Made by a program: the position numbers and the translations under genes. From Bacillota bacterium (GTDB taxonomy: Bacteria > Bacillota > Clostridia > Acetivibrionales > DSM-1351), in NCBI GenBank assembly GCA_023390335.1, contig JAEWCZ010000021.1:1-30786 (forward strand): a DNA stretch of 30,786 nucleotides. Reading direction: 5' to 3'. Position 1 is the stretch's first letter; each line of letters starts with the position of its first letter. Positions 9,934-19,043 of the stretch are shown piece after piece. A model generated the notes under the pieces. It worked only from the letters and a program-made list of their open reading frames with translations, made no database searches and was not told where the DNA came from.

Positions 9934-10292
9934 AATATTAGTATCGGTAATTATATGTGTTCTCATTCTATTTTCTGTCTTTTACTTCTTCTCAAAAAGC
10001 AATTTATATAAAACTTGATTTAAGAAATACAAATACTATTAATATCAATGGATTTGGAAGTATAGATCTGAACATCAAAGATAAGGAGAAAATAAGTAAA
10101 GTTATTAAATATTTTGACCTAATAAAATATTACAGAAATGAAAAACATCAGATTCATAATGAAACACCCGACACTAGTATAACTTTAATTGGCAAGGATG
10201 AAAAGGTTATAGATAAAATCAAGTTTTATGGAGACTTGGCAGAATATAAGCGTGAGCAATACAGATTAAACATGCATAATGTACATACATAA
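9923..10292 (+). pseudogene. Membrane-anchored small protein, frameshifted
   Basis: ATG 9923, with GGAGG 8 nt upstream, encodes an N-terminal hydrophobic anchor (VKILVSVIICVLILFSVFYF) and stops after about 31 codons. From about 10000 another frame continues KAIYIKLDLRNTNTININGF through to 10292, a soluble domain rich in Asn, Lys and Ile. One indel near 9990-10005 joins them into a ~120-aa anchored or secreted protein. Family not recognised. Confidence 0.5.
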
Positions 10293-10422
10293 TGTACATA
10301 AATTCTATGAAAGTACAGAAAATCTATGTACTAGCAAACAATGGTACAACAAAGCTTGTCAAGGGGATCCCGATATGCTCCCTATCAAGTAGACAGCGGA
10401 AACAGAAAAAATAAAATTCTTT

Positions 10423-10455
10423 ATGACGTCAATCATTCATTATGGTTGACGTCAT
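10423..10455. terminator. Rho-independent terminator
   Basis: Perfect 10-bp arms ATGACGTCAA (10423-10432) and TTGACGTCAT (10446-10455) around a 13-nt loop, followed by TTTTTA. It lies about 130 bp after the frameshifted membrane protein gene. Confidence 0.7.
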
Positions 10456-10506
10456 TTTTATGCTACTTGATTCAGAAGATACTGCCTATATTCCATTGGG
10501 GTCATA

Positions 10507-10724
10507 GATAACGTATAATAGTTTTCGCATATTCGAATATAAAAGGACAGATTTACAGTCATTTGGTAGAATTAAGTTACCATACAAAATATACCAAAAA
10601 GGAGACTGTAAATATGTCCAAAAAAATTATACACCTGGAATCATCAGAGAAGAACAAAAACCTGGTTAGGAATAGTGTTGAGGAAACATTAACAACCTGC
10701 TCGATAAAGTGGCTGAAGACTTAA
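10507..10724 (+). mobile_element. Truncated IS256-family element (5' end only)
   Basis: This stretch is nearly identical to the first ~225 bp of the element at 17503, including the terminal sequence GATAACGTATAATAGTTTTC, the RBS region and the transposase start (ATG 10614, MSKKII...). A small internal deletion and a frameshift end the reading frame at 10724 after 36 codons, and the homology stops about there. The junction with unrelated sequence near 10730 marks a deletion or a later insertion. It is in the same orientation as the longer copy on the other side of the RiPP operon. Confidence 0.75.
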
Positions 10725-10857
10725 ACTGTAATTAGTGTATCGACTACATCTACCCCTAGAATCTCTTCATTGTTATAAATACTTCATTACATATCATCAT
10801 ATTTTTGTTGTGTTGACAAACAATATCGTAAATAGGAGCCTGTAACCAACGTTTTTT

Positions 10858-10998
10858 CTAAAAGAGGATAACCCCTTTTTTGTAGTCTATATAATGCGGA
10901 AGTAAATATGATTTTCTATCAGGACAGCCATCTCCACTTACAATTTTGAATAGTAAATCAGAATCCACAGTTGACTCTTGCTCTACATCAACTCCCTC
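10858..10998 (-). pseudogene. Minus-strand coding remnant, unrecognised
   Basis: The reverse strand is open for about 46 codons with protein-like composition (DSDLLFKIVSGDGCPDRKSY, then LLPHYIDYKKG) and no start codon; an in-frame TAA lies just upstream. It fills part of the roughly 570-bp space between the IS fragment and the RiPP operon, where I see no other gene. It is probably debris of a deleted gene. Confidence 0.25.
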
Positions 10999-11176
10999 TT
11001 AGCGCTGGAAAGTAGCAAAGGAGAACGGCTTTCCTTTGCCTCTGACATTCATTTTCAAAAATGCTCCTAATTGTGACATCCAAAACAACATTTGAAACAC
11101 TTCTTTTGGCTAGTCGTCATTTCATAAATAAATTTTACATAAATTACAATAATATACAAAAATTTTATTCAATATA

Positions 11177-11185
11177 TGGTATAAT
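11177..11185 (+). promoter_or_regulatory. Extended -10 promoter of the RiPP operon
   Basis: TGGTATAAT at 11177-11185 is an extended -10 hexamer within very AT-rich DNA about 115 bp before the ABC transporter gene. No good -35 is seen 17 nt upstream, which is typical of extended -10 promoters. Confidence 0.4.
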
Positions 11186-11300
11186 TTATATTAATTGTAA
11201 TAAATATGTAAAATAGAGAAAATATTAACAATTTACACAATCATAATAATAGTTTAGCGATGTCCATATTTAGAAAAATATGCTTACGGGGGTCATTTTA

Positions 11301-13076
11301 ATGAAAAAACTTATATTTTCAAAAAATGATATTACGTTATTGAAGCGCGTGTTGGTATATGTTAAACCGAATAAATTTAAGTTTTTAGTTTCATTTGTGA
11401 CTATGCTTTTATCAGCTCTATGTGGAATAATTCAACCTCTTATATGGGGGAAATTTCTCACTATATTGTTTCAAAAGAGATTTCAACTAGTTAAAGAATA
11501 TCTTATTTATATAGTTCTATTATTTGTGGCTGAAGCTCTTATATCATTTTATCGAAACTATCTTTTATCATCTCTGGGGCAAAGTATAATATATGAAATT
11601 AAAAACCAAATGTATAAAAAAATACTAGATCTTCCTATAAAGGCTTTTGATGAAATTGGTATGGGTGAGTTTCTTTCACGTCTCAATGGTGATGCAGGTA
11701 ACTTGGCTAATATATTAACGAATCAGGTTATGGAAACTGTATTGGATGTTATAAAAGTAATATTTATCACTGTCGCAATGTTTAGAATAAATTATATTCT
11801 TGCAATCATTGTGTTAACAACATTTCCCTTATTCTATTTAGTATTTATGCTAATTGGAAAGAAAATAAGACATGAAAATGACCAGGTTTCAAAAATAAAT
11901 GATCAATATTTTAGAAAGACGGGAGAATCGGTACATGGCATAAGAGAAATAAAGAGTATGGGAATAAAACAGATTGCTTTTGATTCATTTATGCAACTAG
12001 GTAAAAGTATTAAGGAAAAAACCATATCCATGCAACAGATGTACAACCTGTCACAGGTTCTGTCACGCTCAATCTGGTTCATTTCTAATTGTCTGGTTAT
12101 TGCTGTAAGCGTTAGTTTTATGATGCAAGGAATGTTATCAATGGATTATTTTATAACATTTAAATCATATTCAGATCAGACATCTTTTTCGTTGATTAAT
12201 ATTTCAAGATTAAACTCAAATATTCAGCAGTTAATGACCTCTCTTGAGAGAATTTTCGGTTTGATGGATAATCTGTCTTACCCTGCTGAAACGTTCGGAA
12301 CCAAGGCAATAGATAGCTCAGCGGGAAGCATTGAATTTAATAATGTTGATTTTGAATACCACGATAACATTCCAATATTAAAGAAAGTATCTTTTAGAAT
12401 AGAAGAAAACAGGAAAGTTGCTTTTGTAGGTTCAAGTGGCAGCGGAAAAACAACAATTTTCAATTTGCTTTTAAGATTTTATGAACCTCTATCAGGCAGA
12501 ATAATTATAGGAGATATTAATATAAGTGAATATTCGGAGGCCTCACTGAGATCTCATATATCTGTAGTAAGACAGGAACCCATTCTTTTCAAAGGTACTA
12601 TTAAAGAGAATTTACTGCTAGCAAATCCCCACGCTTCGGATGAAGAGATATGTCAGGCATGTAAAAAAGCAGATATTCATAATTTTATCATGAGCCAAAA
12701 CAAGCAATATGAGGAGATGATTGAAGAAAATAGCGTTAATTTCTCCGGCGGTCAGAAACAAAGGCTTGCAATTGCTAGAGCACTATTAAAAGGATCAAAA
12801 ATAATCCTTTTTGATGAAGCTACTGCTGCTCTAGACAATGAGTCGCAATTTCATATTAAAAATGTGATTGATGAACTCTCAAAAGACCATACGGTCATAA
12901 TTATTGCGCATAGACTTATGACAATAATAGAAGCTGATGAAATATACGTCTTTGAAGATGGTGAAATATTGGGAAAGGGAAAACATGAAGATTTAATTGT
13001 GAGTAACGTAAAGTACCAGAACCTATATAAAAAGGAGCTTGATTTACTGAATTCCAAGAGTCAGGAGGCCAGCTAA
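11301..13076 (+). CDS. ABC exporter (fused permease-ATPase) of the RiPP operon
   Basis: 591 aa. Residues ~15-300 form a six-helix ABC exporter membrane domain, and the rest is an ATPase domain with Walker A GSSGSGKT, Q-loop VVRQEP, signature FSGGQKQR, Walker B IILFDEATAALD and the switch His in IIIAHRL. There is no N-terminal C39 peptidase domain, so leader removal must be done elsewhere, plausibly by the adjacent S8 protease. ATG 11301 is preferred to ATG 11280 because GGGGG lies about 8 nt before it. It is the first gene of a tight operon (2 nt to the protease gene). It likely forms a homodimer exporting the matured Cys-rich peptide. Confidence 0.85.
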   Translation: MKKLIFSKNDITLLKRVLVYVKPNKFKFLVSFVTMLLSALCGIIQPLIWGKFLTILFQKRFQLVKEYLIYIVLLFVAEALISFYRNYLLSSLGQSIIYEIKNQMYKKILDLPIKAFDEIGMGEFLSRLNGDAGNLANILTNQVMETVLDVIKVIFITVAMFRINYILAIIVLTTFPLFYLVFMLIGKKIRHENDQVSKINDQYFRKTGESVHGIREIKSMGIKQIAFDSFMQLGKSIKEKTISMQQMYNLSQVLSRSIWFISNCLVIAVSVSFMMQGMLSMDYFITFKSYSDQTSFSLINISRLNSNIQQLMTSLERIFGLMDNLSYPAETFGTKAIDSSAGSIEFNNVDFEYHDNIPILKKVSFRIEENRKVAFVGSSGSGKTTIFNLLLRFYEPLSGRIIIGDINISEYSEASLRSHISVVRQEPILFKGTIKENLLLANPHASDEEICQACKKADIHNFIMSQNKQYEEMIEENSVNFSGGQKQRLAIARALLKGSKIILFDEATAALDNESQFHIKNVIDELSKDHTVIIIAHRLMTIIEADEIYVFEDGEILGKGKHEDLIVSNVKYQNLYKKELDLLNSKSQEAS

Positions 13077-13078
13077 GC

Positions 13079-13786
13079 ATGAAATCGGAGGGTGATTGTG
13101 GAGTACATAAAAAAACAGTTGTTGCACTGATAGATAGCGGTATAAATACTGAATTATCAGGCCTTCAGCAAAATATTAAGAAATCCTTCAGCTTACATAT
13201 AGATAATATGGGCTATATCGTAGCGGAAGAAAATGCTTCATATGTTGGCGAACATGGTACTGCTGTAGCTATGATTATTAAGCATTTCTGCCCGGATGTT
13301 CAATTTATCAGTATAAATATCTTTCAAAATTCTCTTTTTTCAGATGGGAGAATTATGTTATGTGCTATAGAACGGGCTATTGAAATGAAACCTGATATTA
13401 TACACATGAGTCTTGGAACAACTAAATATAGGTACAAATTTCAATTAAATAAATTGGTAAAGAGGGCTATAAAAAATAATATTATTATTGTCTCTGCCAC
13501 AAATAATGATGGAATAAAATCATATCCCGCAGATTTAAAGGAGGTGGTTGGTGTTAAAGGTTCACATAGTCTAGATACTGAACAATGTTTGTATAAAGAC
13601 AATTTTTTTTATGCACCTTTTGGAGTAAAGGGAATTAAGGATATAGATCGTCTATCCTTAAACGGAGCTTGTGGGACTAGTATGTCTGCCGGCTATATAA
13701 CGGGACATCTTGTGGCAATAAAAGAAAGTAGAAGTATTATTAACTATAAAGAACTTCTTGAGATATTGAAGGAAAATAGAACATAA
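13079..13786 (+). CDS. Subtilisin-like S8 peptidase, probable RiPP leader peptidase
   Basis: 235 aa, short for an S8 protease and without signal peptide or propeptide, so probably cytoplasmic. The full catalytic set is visible: Asp19 (ALIDSGIN), His59 (GEHGTAVA), oxyanion Asn in SATNND (142/143) and Ser201 (GTSMSAG). The RBS CAGGAGG sits at the end of the exporter gene, and the start is 2 nt after its stop. In related Cys-rich and lanthipeptide systems, such proteases cut the leader. Since the exporter lacks a peptidase domain, that role is the simplest inference here. A different substrate, such as pathway control, is possible. Confidence 0.75.
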   Translation: MKSEGDCGVHKKTVVALIDSGINTELSGLQQNIKKSFSLHIDNMGYIVAEENASYVGEHGTAVAMIIKHFCPDVQFISINIFQNSLFSDGRIMLCAIERAIEMKPDIIHMSLGTTKYRYKFQLNKLVKRAIKNNIIIVSATNNDGIKSYPADLKEVVGVKGSHSLDTEQCLYKDNFFYAPFGVKGIKDIDRLSLNGACGTSMSAGYITGHLVAIKESRSIINYKELLEILKENRT

Positions 13787-13802
13787 AATAGGAGGTAGAA
13801 AA

Positions 13803-15962
13803 ATGACAGATAGTGAAGTGAAAATGGGTACAAGGGTAAGAGAGTGGAAGGGGGGAGAAGCGAAGTCTATAACGTTCTGCGTAACAGAGGATTGTAATCT
13901 GGCGTGCAAATATTGCTATATGACAGGTAAAAACCACAAAAATAAAATGACCTTTGAAACCGCAAAAGCAGCAGTTGATTATATACTTAGCAACAAAGAT
14001 ATTTTCAAAGAAACTTCAGTTGTATGGGAATTTATTGGAGGAGAGCCGTTTCTTGAGATAGAACTGATTGACAAGATATGTGACTATATCAAATACCAAA
14101 TGTATATACTGGATCATCCCTGGTTTAATTCTTACAGATTTGGATTTTCCTCAAATGGAGTTCTATATGATTTACCTGAAGTACAAAAATATATCGAAAA
14201 AAACAAGACCCATGTGTCCATTGGCTTAAGTGTTGACGGGAATAAGATAAAACATGACCTTCAGAGAGTAAAGCCCGACGGCAGCGGTTCTTATGATGAT
14301 GTTGTCAGAAACGTACCCCTTTGGCTGGAGCAGTTCAAAGGGTCGGCTTCCACAAAAGCCACCTTTGCACACGATGACCTTCCGTTTCTTAAGGATAGTA
14401 TCATCAGTTTATGGGACATTGGCATTGATATAGTATCGGCAAACGTTGTATTCGAAGATGTTTGGCATGACGGTGACGATGATATATTTGAGAGTCAGCT
14501 AAAGAAGCTTGCAGATTATGTAATAGACAATAAGCTGTGGGACAATTATTCAGTACGCTTTTTTGATCCTTCAATAGGATTTCCACAAACTGAAGAGGAA
14601 AAAAGCAGGAACTATTGCGGTTCTGGAAAGATGTTGGCAATTGATACAAAAGGAAATCTGTTTCCATGTGTGAGATTTTATGATATGAGTCTTAACAATA
14701 GAAAATCTAAGAATTTTGGCAATATATATGAAGGATTGAATCAGGATATGTTAAGACCCTTTGCAGTACTTGATACAAAAAGCCAGAGTCCTCTGGAATG
14801 TCTCAAGTGTGAGGTTGCAAGCGGATGCGCATGGTGTACTGGGTACAATTACGACGTGGCCGATACTGACACTATATTTCAGAGAGCCACATATATCTGT
14901 AAAATGCATAAGGCCAATGTAAGGGCCTCTGAATACTTTTGGAACAGGTTTTCAGAAGTAACGGGGCAGGAATCCGAAAGGGATATGAGAAAAAAAGAAC
15001 GGCTGAGCTTTGAAATGGCTACTGGTATTAAATTTCTTCAATTCATTACAGATGATAAAATTACACCACATTGTACATATCGAAATAAAAACAATACCAA
15101 TAACGTTATGAGCACTGAAACCATACAAAGGGGCCTTGAATTTGCAGAGAAAAATGGTTATCAACCAATATTTCTGACTAATTCAAACAGTGAGTTGGCT
15201 CCATTTATTGAAAATAATATAACTATTTTTGGCAGTAACGAAAACTGCAAATCTAGTTTTGGAGTTACAGTATATGACAACAGTGCAGATGATAATTTTG
15301 AACTTTCTTCAGGAAATTGCATTCTCCTGATTAACAGGGAAAATGTATGTAACATCAATAAGTTTGTAAGAAAAATTGTTGAAAAAAGTGACAGAGTCAA
15401 TATAATCCTTGAAGATATCAGTGTTTGGAATGATGGAGATATAAACCATTATGAACAACAGCTCGATGAATTGATAAATCTTTTAGCAGATAAATATCAA
15501 AATGATAACCCCGTTGAGATAAATGTGCTGACAGATATTCTTAACTCGTCATCTATGGGAAATTGTGATGCTGGTGAGAATACATTTTCACTTGCCCCTA
15601 ATGGAAAAATATATATTTGTCCCGCCTTTTACTTTGATAATCCCGATAATTGCATCGGGGATTTGGAAGAGGGTATCAGTATAAGAAACTACAATCTGCT
15701 AAAGCTTGAAGGTTCCTTTTTATGCTCAAAGTGTGATACATACCACTGCAGAAGGTGTAAATATGACAACAAGAGGTTAACTGGAGAATATAGCACTCCT
15801 TCTAAAATCCAGTGTGTAATAAGTCATATAGAGCGTGAAAAGTCGATAGAATTGCAGTCAAGACTGGAGGATAAAGTGGATTTCGCCAATAAGCCGAATT
15901 TACTGGATTACAGGGATCCATTCGAGAAGATAAAAATTAACGGAGGTGTTGTAAATGTCTAA
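13803..15962 (+). CDS. Radical SAM/SPASM maturase fused to a second SPASM-like maturase (CXXX-repeat peptide type)
   Basis: 719 aa. The N-terminal radical SAM domain has the 4Fe-4S cluster motif Cys31-x3-Cys35-x2-Cys38 (CNLACKYC). A SPASM domain follows, with Cys272 (NYCGSGK), the cysteine that follows KGNLFP, Cys333, Cys336, Cys342, Cys345 and Cys366. From about residue 404 a second module begins (FLQFITDDKITPHCTYRN), ending in another SPASM-like block with Cys588, Cys641, Cys644, Cys649 and Cys652 (CSKCDTYHCRRC) but no second CxxxCxxC. From memory, the two halves correspond to the separate 'radical SAM maturase, CXXX-repeat target' and 'CXXX repeat peptide maturase' families, so this would be a fusion of two partners. 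The RBS TAGGAGGT precedes ATG 13803. It overlaps the next gene by 8 nt. Predicted role: cysteine-dependent modification of the precursor at 16317. Confidence 0.8.
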   Translation: MTDSEVKMGTRVREWKGGEAKSITFCVTEDCNLACKYCYMTGKNHKNKMTFETAKAAVDYILSNKDIFKETSVVWEFIGGEPFLEIELIDKICDYIKYQMYILDHPWFNSYRFGFSSNGVLYDLPEVQKYIEKNKTHVSIGLSVDGNKIKHDLQRVKPDGSGSYDDVVRNVPLWLEQFKGSASTKATFAHDDLPFLKDSIISLWDIGIDIVSANVVFEDVWHDGDDDIFESQLKKLADYVIDNKLWDNYSVRFFDPSIGFPQTEEEKSRNYCGSGKMLAIDTKGNLFPCVRFYDMSLNNRKSKNFGNIYEGLNQDMLRPFAVLDTKSQSPLECLKCEVASGCAWCTGYNYDVADTDTIFQRATYICKMHKANVRASEYFWNRFSEVTGQESERDMRKKERLSFEMATGIKFLQFITDDKITPHCTYRNKNNTNNVMSTETIQRGLEFAEKNGYQPIFLTNSNSELAPFIENNITIFGSNENCKSSFGVTVYDNSADDNFELSSGNCILLINRENVCNINKFVRKIVEKSDRVNIILEDISVWNDGDINHYEQQLDELINLLADKYQNDNPVEINVLTDILNSSSMGNCDAGENTFSLAPNGKIYICPAFYFDNPDNCIGDLEEGISIRNYNLLKLEGSFLCSKCDTYHCRRCKYDNKRLTGEYSTPSKIQCVISHIEREKSIELQSRLEDKVDFANKPNLLDYRDPFEKIKINGGVVNV

Positions 15963-16251
15963 GGAAATTTTAGGTTCAGTAACTGAAGAGGAAAAACAGA
16001 CAATTGAACGGCTATATGAAAGGAAAAATGCTCTGGGAGAGCTAATGCAGACTATGAGCAGTCCAATGTTCTCTGACGAGCAGAGAAATAAGGTTTACGA
16101 CTGGATTGTAGCTGATTTGGGAAAGACAAATTCAGAATATAATAAATGGTGGAGTGATATGGGATTGAAATATAATTGGAAGATACCCTGCGGTGAGAAA
16201 CTATTTGTTGATTTTAACACAAATGGGGTATTCGTAAACAAGTTAGATTAA
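15955..16251 (+). CDS. CXXX-repeat peptide modification system helper protein
   Basis: 98 aa, acidic and soluble: EKQTIERLYERKNALGEL followed by NSEYNKWWSDMGLKYNW. The length, motif WW-x-M-x-x-KYNW and gene position fit the small 'CXXX repeat peptide modification system protein' family as I remember it. Its mechanism is unknown; a role in precursor binding or presentation is inference. The RBS CGGAGGTG lies in the maturase 3' end and the genes overlap by 8 nt, so it is translationally coupled to the maturase. Confidence 0.6.
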   Translation: MSKEILGSVTEEEKQTIERLYERKNALGELMQTMSSPMFSDEQRNKVYDWIVADLGKTNSEYNKWWSDMGLKYNWKIPCGEKLFVDFNTNGVFVNKLD

Positions 16252-16316
16252 CTAGTCTAAGTTTTTGCGCTTTCAACCTCGAAGTAAAGTGATTAAATAT
16301 ATAAAGGGGTGATTTA

Positions 16317-16514
16317 ATGAAGCATTTGTTAACCAGGAAAATAAAATATATCAAGAATGATGTTCAGGCTTATTGTGACTGCGTAAGCTGTTTGGGAACT
16401 TGTCAAGGATGCTATAATTCATGTGCGACAGGATGTGGCGGATGTGCAACTGTTTGTGCTGGATGTGATGGGGCATGTGGTTATTGTGGTGGCTGTCATA
16501 ACCAAAGTTATTAA
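16317..16514 (+). CDS. Cys-rich RiPP precursor peptide (13 Cys)
   Basis: 65 aa. Residues 1-19 form a basic leader (KHLLTRKIKYIKNDVQAY). The core, residues 20-60, has 13 Cys at 20, 22, 25, 29, 32, 36, 40, 43, 47, 50, 54, 57 and 60, so the spacing mostly alternates CxxxC and CxxC, with Gly, Ala and Thr between and a short HNQSY tail. The RBS AAGGGGTGA is strong. It lies 65 bp after the helper gene and just before a terminator, the usual place for the highly expressed substrate. The expected product is a thioether- or otherwise cysteine-crosslinked peptide; the exact linkage cannot be told from sequence. Confidence 0.8.
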   Translation: MKHLLTRKIKYIKNDVQAYCDCVSCLGTCQGCYNSCATGCGGCATVCAGCDGACGYCGGCHNQSY

Positions 16515-16590
16515 CTAAGTTATATTCGTATTAAGAATAGAATGATTTAAAAAGTATTACATAAATTTTTTGTTTGAAGGCGCAAATAAA

Positions 16591-16637
16591 AAAACTGAGG
16601 GAAGCTTATAGTGAACAGCAAAGCTTCTTTCAGTTTT
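16591..16637. terminator. Terminator of the RiPP operon
   Basis: A 17-bp stem (16591-16607 with 16621-16637, two G-U pairs) and 13-nt loop lie 77 bp after the precursor stop. A-tract and T-tract flanks make it usable in both directions. Confidence 0.75.
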
Positions 16638-16863
16638 ATTAATGATAATAAGTAATTTATTCATACCATCAATTTTAACTTTTTTAAGATTTCGTGTCTA
16701 CACCATAGGGGTCATTTTTGTAATTGCATGCCGATATCCTATTACCGATTGAAAAGTAATTTAATAAGAGATGAAGAAATACTGCATAAATCCAAACAAA
16801 TATTATCGACAAGAGAGAAAAAAAGGTATAATGGTATAAAATGTAAGCGATGGTGATTAGAAG

Positions 16864-16998
16864 CTAGAGAATTTTACAAAGAAAATCACTAATGAGATCG
16901 TTTTAATTGTTCCGGGAATTTCAGAAGAAAAGGCTGAACAAATAGATTACGGATTGTATATGGCTTTTGCAGATGGTTTGAATTATTTGAAGTATTAG
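16864..16998 (+). pseudogene. Start-less fragment of a small conserved-looking protein
   Basis: 44 codons open from just after an in-frame TAG, reading NEIVLIVPGISEEKAEQIDY then GLYMAFADGLNYLKY. There is no ATG, GTG or TTG near the beginning, so the 5' end has been lost or shifted. The composition is protein-like. Family not recognised. It is the only coding trace between the RiPP terminator and 17032. Confidence 0.3.
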
Positions 16999-17031
16999 TG
17001 ACGCTGTAAATAATTTTGTGTGAAACATAGG

Positions 17032-17082
17032 AAATACTCTTTTATTGTTAAGAATCTAAGCATTAACAATAAAAGAGTATTT
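17032..17082. terminator. Strong rho-independent terminator
   Basis: Perfect 20-bp arms (17032-17051 and 17063-17082) enclose an 11-nt loop, with TTTTT at the right. It follows the small fragment ending at 16998. Confidence 0.75.
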
Positions 17083-17169
17083 TTATGAGTGTTTTATCAA
17101 AAGAGATAGATCAGGAAATAATTGAGGAGAACGATACAAGTCTGATTTTTTTATATATGGAATAGGGGT

Positions 17170-17346
17170 ATGAAGTATGTAATTATGGCTTGTAGGGTGA
17201 AGAAAAAATCAGGCATCAATAATTGGAATGATGGGGGTGTTTTTCCATTTAGTATTATTCAAGTTGAAACTCAAGTAATAATATCTGAAATACCATTATC
17301 TGCAGCAGTATATGATAATCTTGAACTTCCATCGTTTTCCTTGTAA
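17170..17346 (+). CDS. Possible 58-aa hypothetical protein
   Basis: ATG 17170 with a weak AGGGG upstream encodes MKYVIMACRVKKKSGINNWN, ending in LPLSAAVYDNLELPSFSL-like sequence. Nothing matches a family I know, and it may be a chance ORF in the AT-rich debris before the IS element. A second short ORF at 17085 stops after 24 codons. Confidence 0.2.
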   Translation: MKYVIMACRVKKKSGINNWNDGGVFPFSIIQVETQVIISEIPLSAAVYDNLELPSFSL

Positions 17347-17502
17347 TTTATTTTTTGACTTAGCAAACGCTACAATTTAATAATATTTGATTCTTTTTCA
17401 AAGGCAACAATGATCATTATTGCAGATATTTTTCCTGTTTTCTGCATTGCTTTTGCATGCAAGTGTATCGGTTCTTGGAAATAGTTCGGCTAATTGAAAG
17501 AT

Positions 17503-18857
17503 AACGTATAATAGTTTTCACAAATTCGAATAAAAAAGGACAGATTTACAGTCATTTGGTAGAATTAAGTTACCATACAAAATATACCAAAAAAAGGAGA
17601 CTGTAAATATGTCCGAAAAAATTATACAACTAAATGAAGGAATCATCAAGGAAGAACTGAAAAACCTGGTTAGGAATAGTGTTGAGGAAACATTAAATAA
17701 CCTACTCGATAAAGAGGCTGAGGACTTAACCAATGCTGCAAAATATGAGCGTACACAGGAACGACAAGGCTATCGCTCAGGTCATTACACCCGTAGTTTG
17801 CAAACCACATCGGGTGAAGTAACTCTCAGAGTTCCTAAGCTAAAGGGCGTGCCTTGTGAGACAGCAATAATCTAAAGATATCGCCGCCGAGAAAATTCAG
17901 TTGAAGAAGCCTTAATTGAAATGTTCTAGCCGGTGTTTCAGTTCGTCGGGTTGAAGATATTACTGAGGCTCTTTGGGGAACTAAAGTATCTCCCAGTACA
18001 ATAAGTGAACTTAATAAGAAAGCCTATGTACATATTGAAAACTGGCGAAACCGTCCTTTGCAGGGTGGTAAATACCCATATGTATATGTAGATGGCATAT
18101 ATCTAATACGTAACTGGGGCGGTGAATATGAAAATATGTCTATTCTTGTAGCGATTGCTGTAAATCATGAGGGCTACCGTGAGGTTATTGGTGCCAGAGA
18201 AGGTATGAAAGAGGACAAGGCCAGTTGGAAGGAATTCTTTCAATGGCTTTAAGGCCGTGGATTGGATGGTGTAAAACTTATTGTAAGTGATAAATGTTTA
18301 GGCATGTTAGAGGCAGTTAACGAAGTGTTTCCAGAATCTAAATATCAGCGTTGTACTGTTCATTTTTTACCGCAATATATTTTCAGCAACACCACGATCA
18401 AAGATGAAACTTGTGGCAAAAATGCTTAAAGCGATTCATGCGCAGGAAAGCAAGGCATCAGCCCGTGATAAGGCCAAATTGGTAGCGGAAGAACTAAAGT
18501 CAATGAAACTAAGAGAGGCAGCTAAAAAAATTGGAAGATGGAATTGAAGAAACTCTTACTTATATGGAATTTCTTTATGAGCATTGGACAAGAATCCGCA
18601 CAAACAATACAATCGAACGCCTGAACAGGGAAATTCGCCGTCGGACTAGAGTAGTTGGCACTTTCCCCGACGGAAATTCAGCCTAATGCTGGTATGTGCC
18701 CGACTACGGCACGTTGCAGGTACACAATGGGGTAGCAAGAAGTATCTGAACATGAAGCATTTAGAAAACATGGATTCTGATGAGTCCGATTTCATAGCAG
18801 GTTAACTTATTTCTACCATATCGCTAAATCTGAATTTGCGAAAAATACTTGACGGTA
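17503..18857 (+). mobile_element. IS256-family insertion sequence, decayed
   Basis: About 1.36 kb between imperfect terminal inverted repeats. The left end is ATAACGTATAATAGTTTTCACAAATTCG at about 17502-17529 (given by position) and the right end lies at about 18831-18857; both share the core TTTTCxCAAATTC in inverted orientation. It carries a mutator-type transposase pseudogene. A truncated sister copy lies at 10507-10724 in the same orientation. The 24 bp either side show no clear target duplication by eye. Confidence 0.75.
17609..18805 (+). pseudogene. IS256-family (mutator-type) transposase, multiply broken
   Basis: ATG 17609 after AAAAAAGGAGA starts MSEKIIQLNEGIIKEELKNL and runs to a stop at 17873-17875 after VTLRVPKLKG. 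Further pieces lie in other frames or after stops: RVEDITEALWGTKVSPSTIS, the first catalytic Asp in YVYVDGIYL, an in-frame TAA after SWKEFFQWL (18250), the second Asp in KLIVSDK, and the catalytic Glu region NNTIERLNREIRRRTRVVG near 18600-18650. At least two stops and several frameshifts make it inactive. The product would have been a DDE transposase of about 400 aa. Confidence 0.8.
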
Positions 18858-18972
18858 CCAATTGAAATAATACCATTCAAAAAGCTATTTCCACACTTTA
18901 TTTTAAAAGTTTTCTAAAATACAATAGCAAAAATATGAGATTTATTATAAAATATTGGTGATAAAGTGAATT

Positions 18973-19002
18973 TTGTTAAAATTTATCGAATTTTGCTATA
19001 AT
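18973..19002 (+). promoter_or_regulatory. SigA-type promoter of the AgrD-like gene
   Basis: TTGTTA (18973-18978), an 18-nt spacer and TATAAT (18997-19002) preceded by TGC give an extended -10. It sits 41 bp before the peptide ATG and has its own start site, independent of the IS to the left. Confidence 0.6.
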
Positions 19003-19043
19003 AATTAATATATAAAATATAGTTTAATATTGGGGGTGATTTT

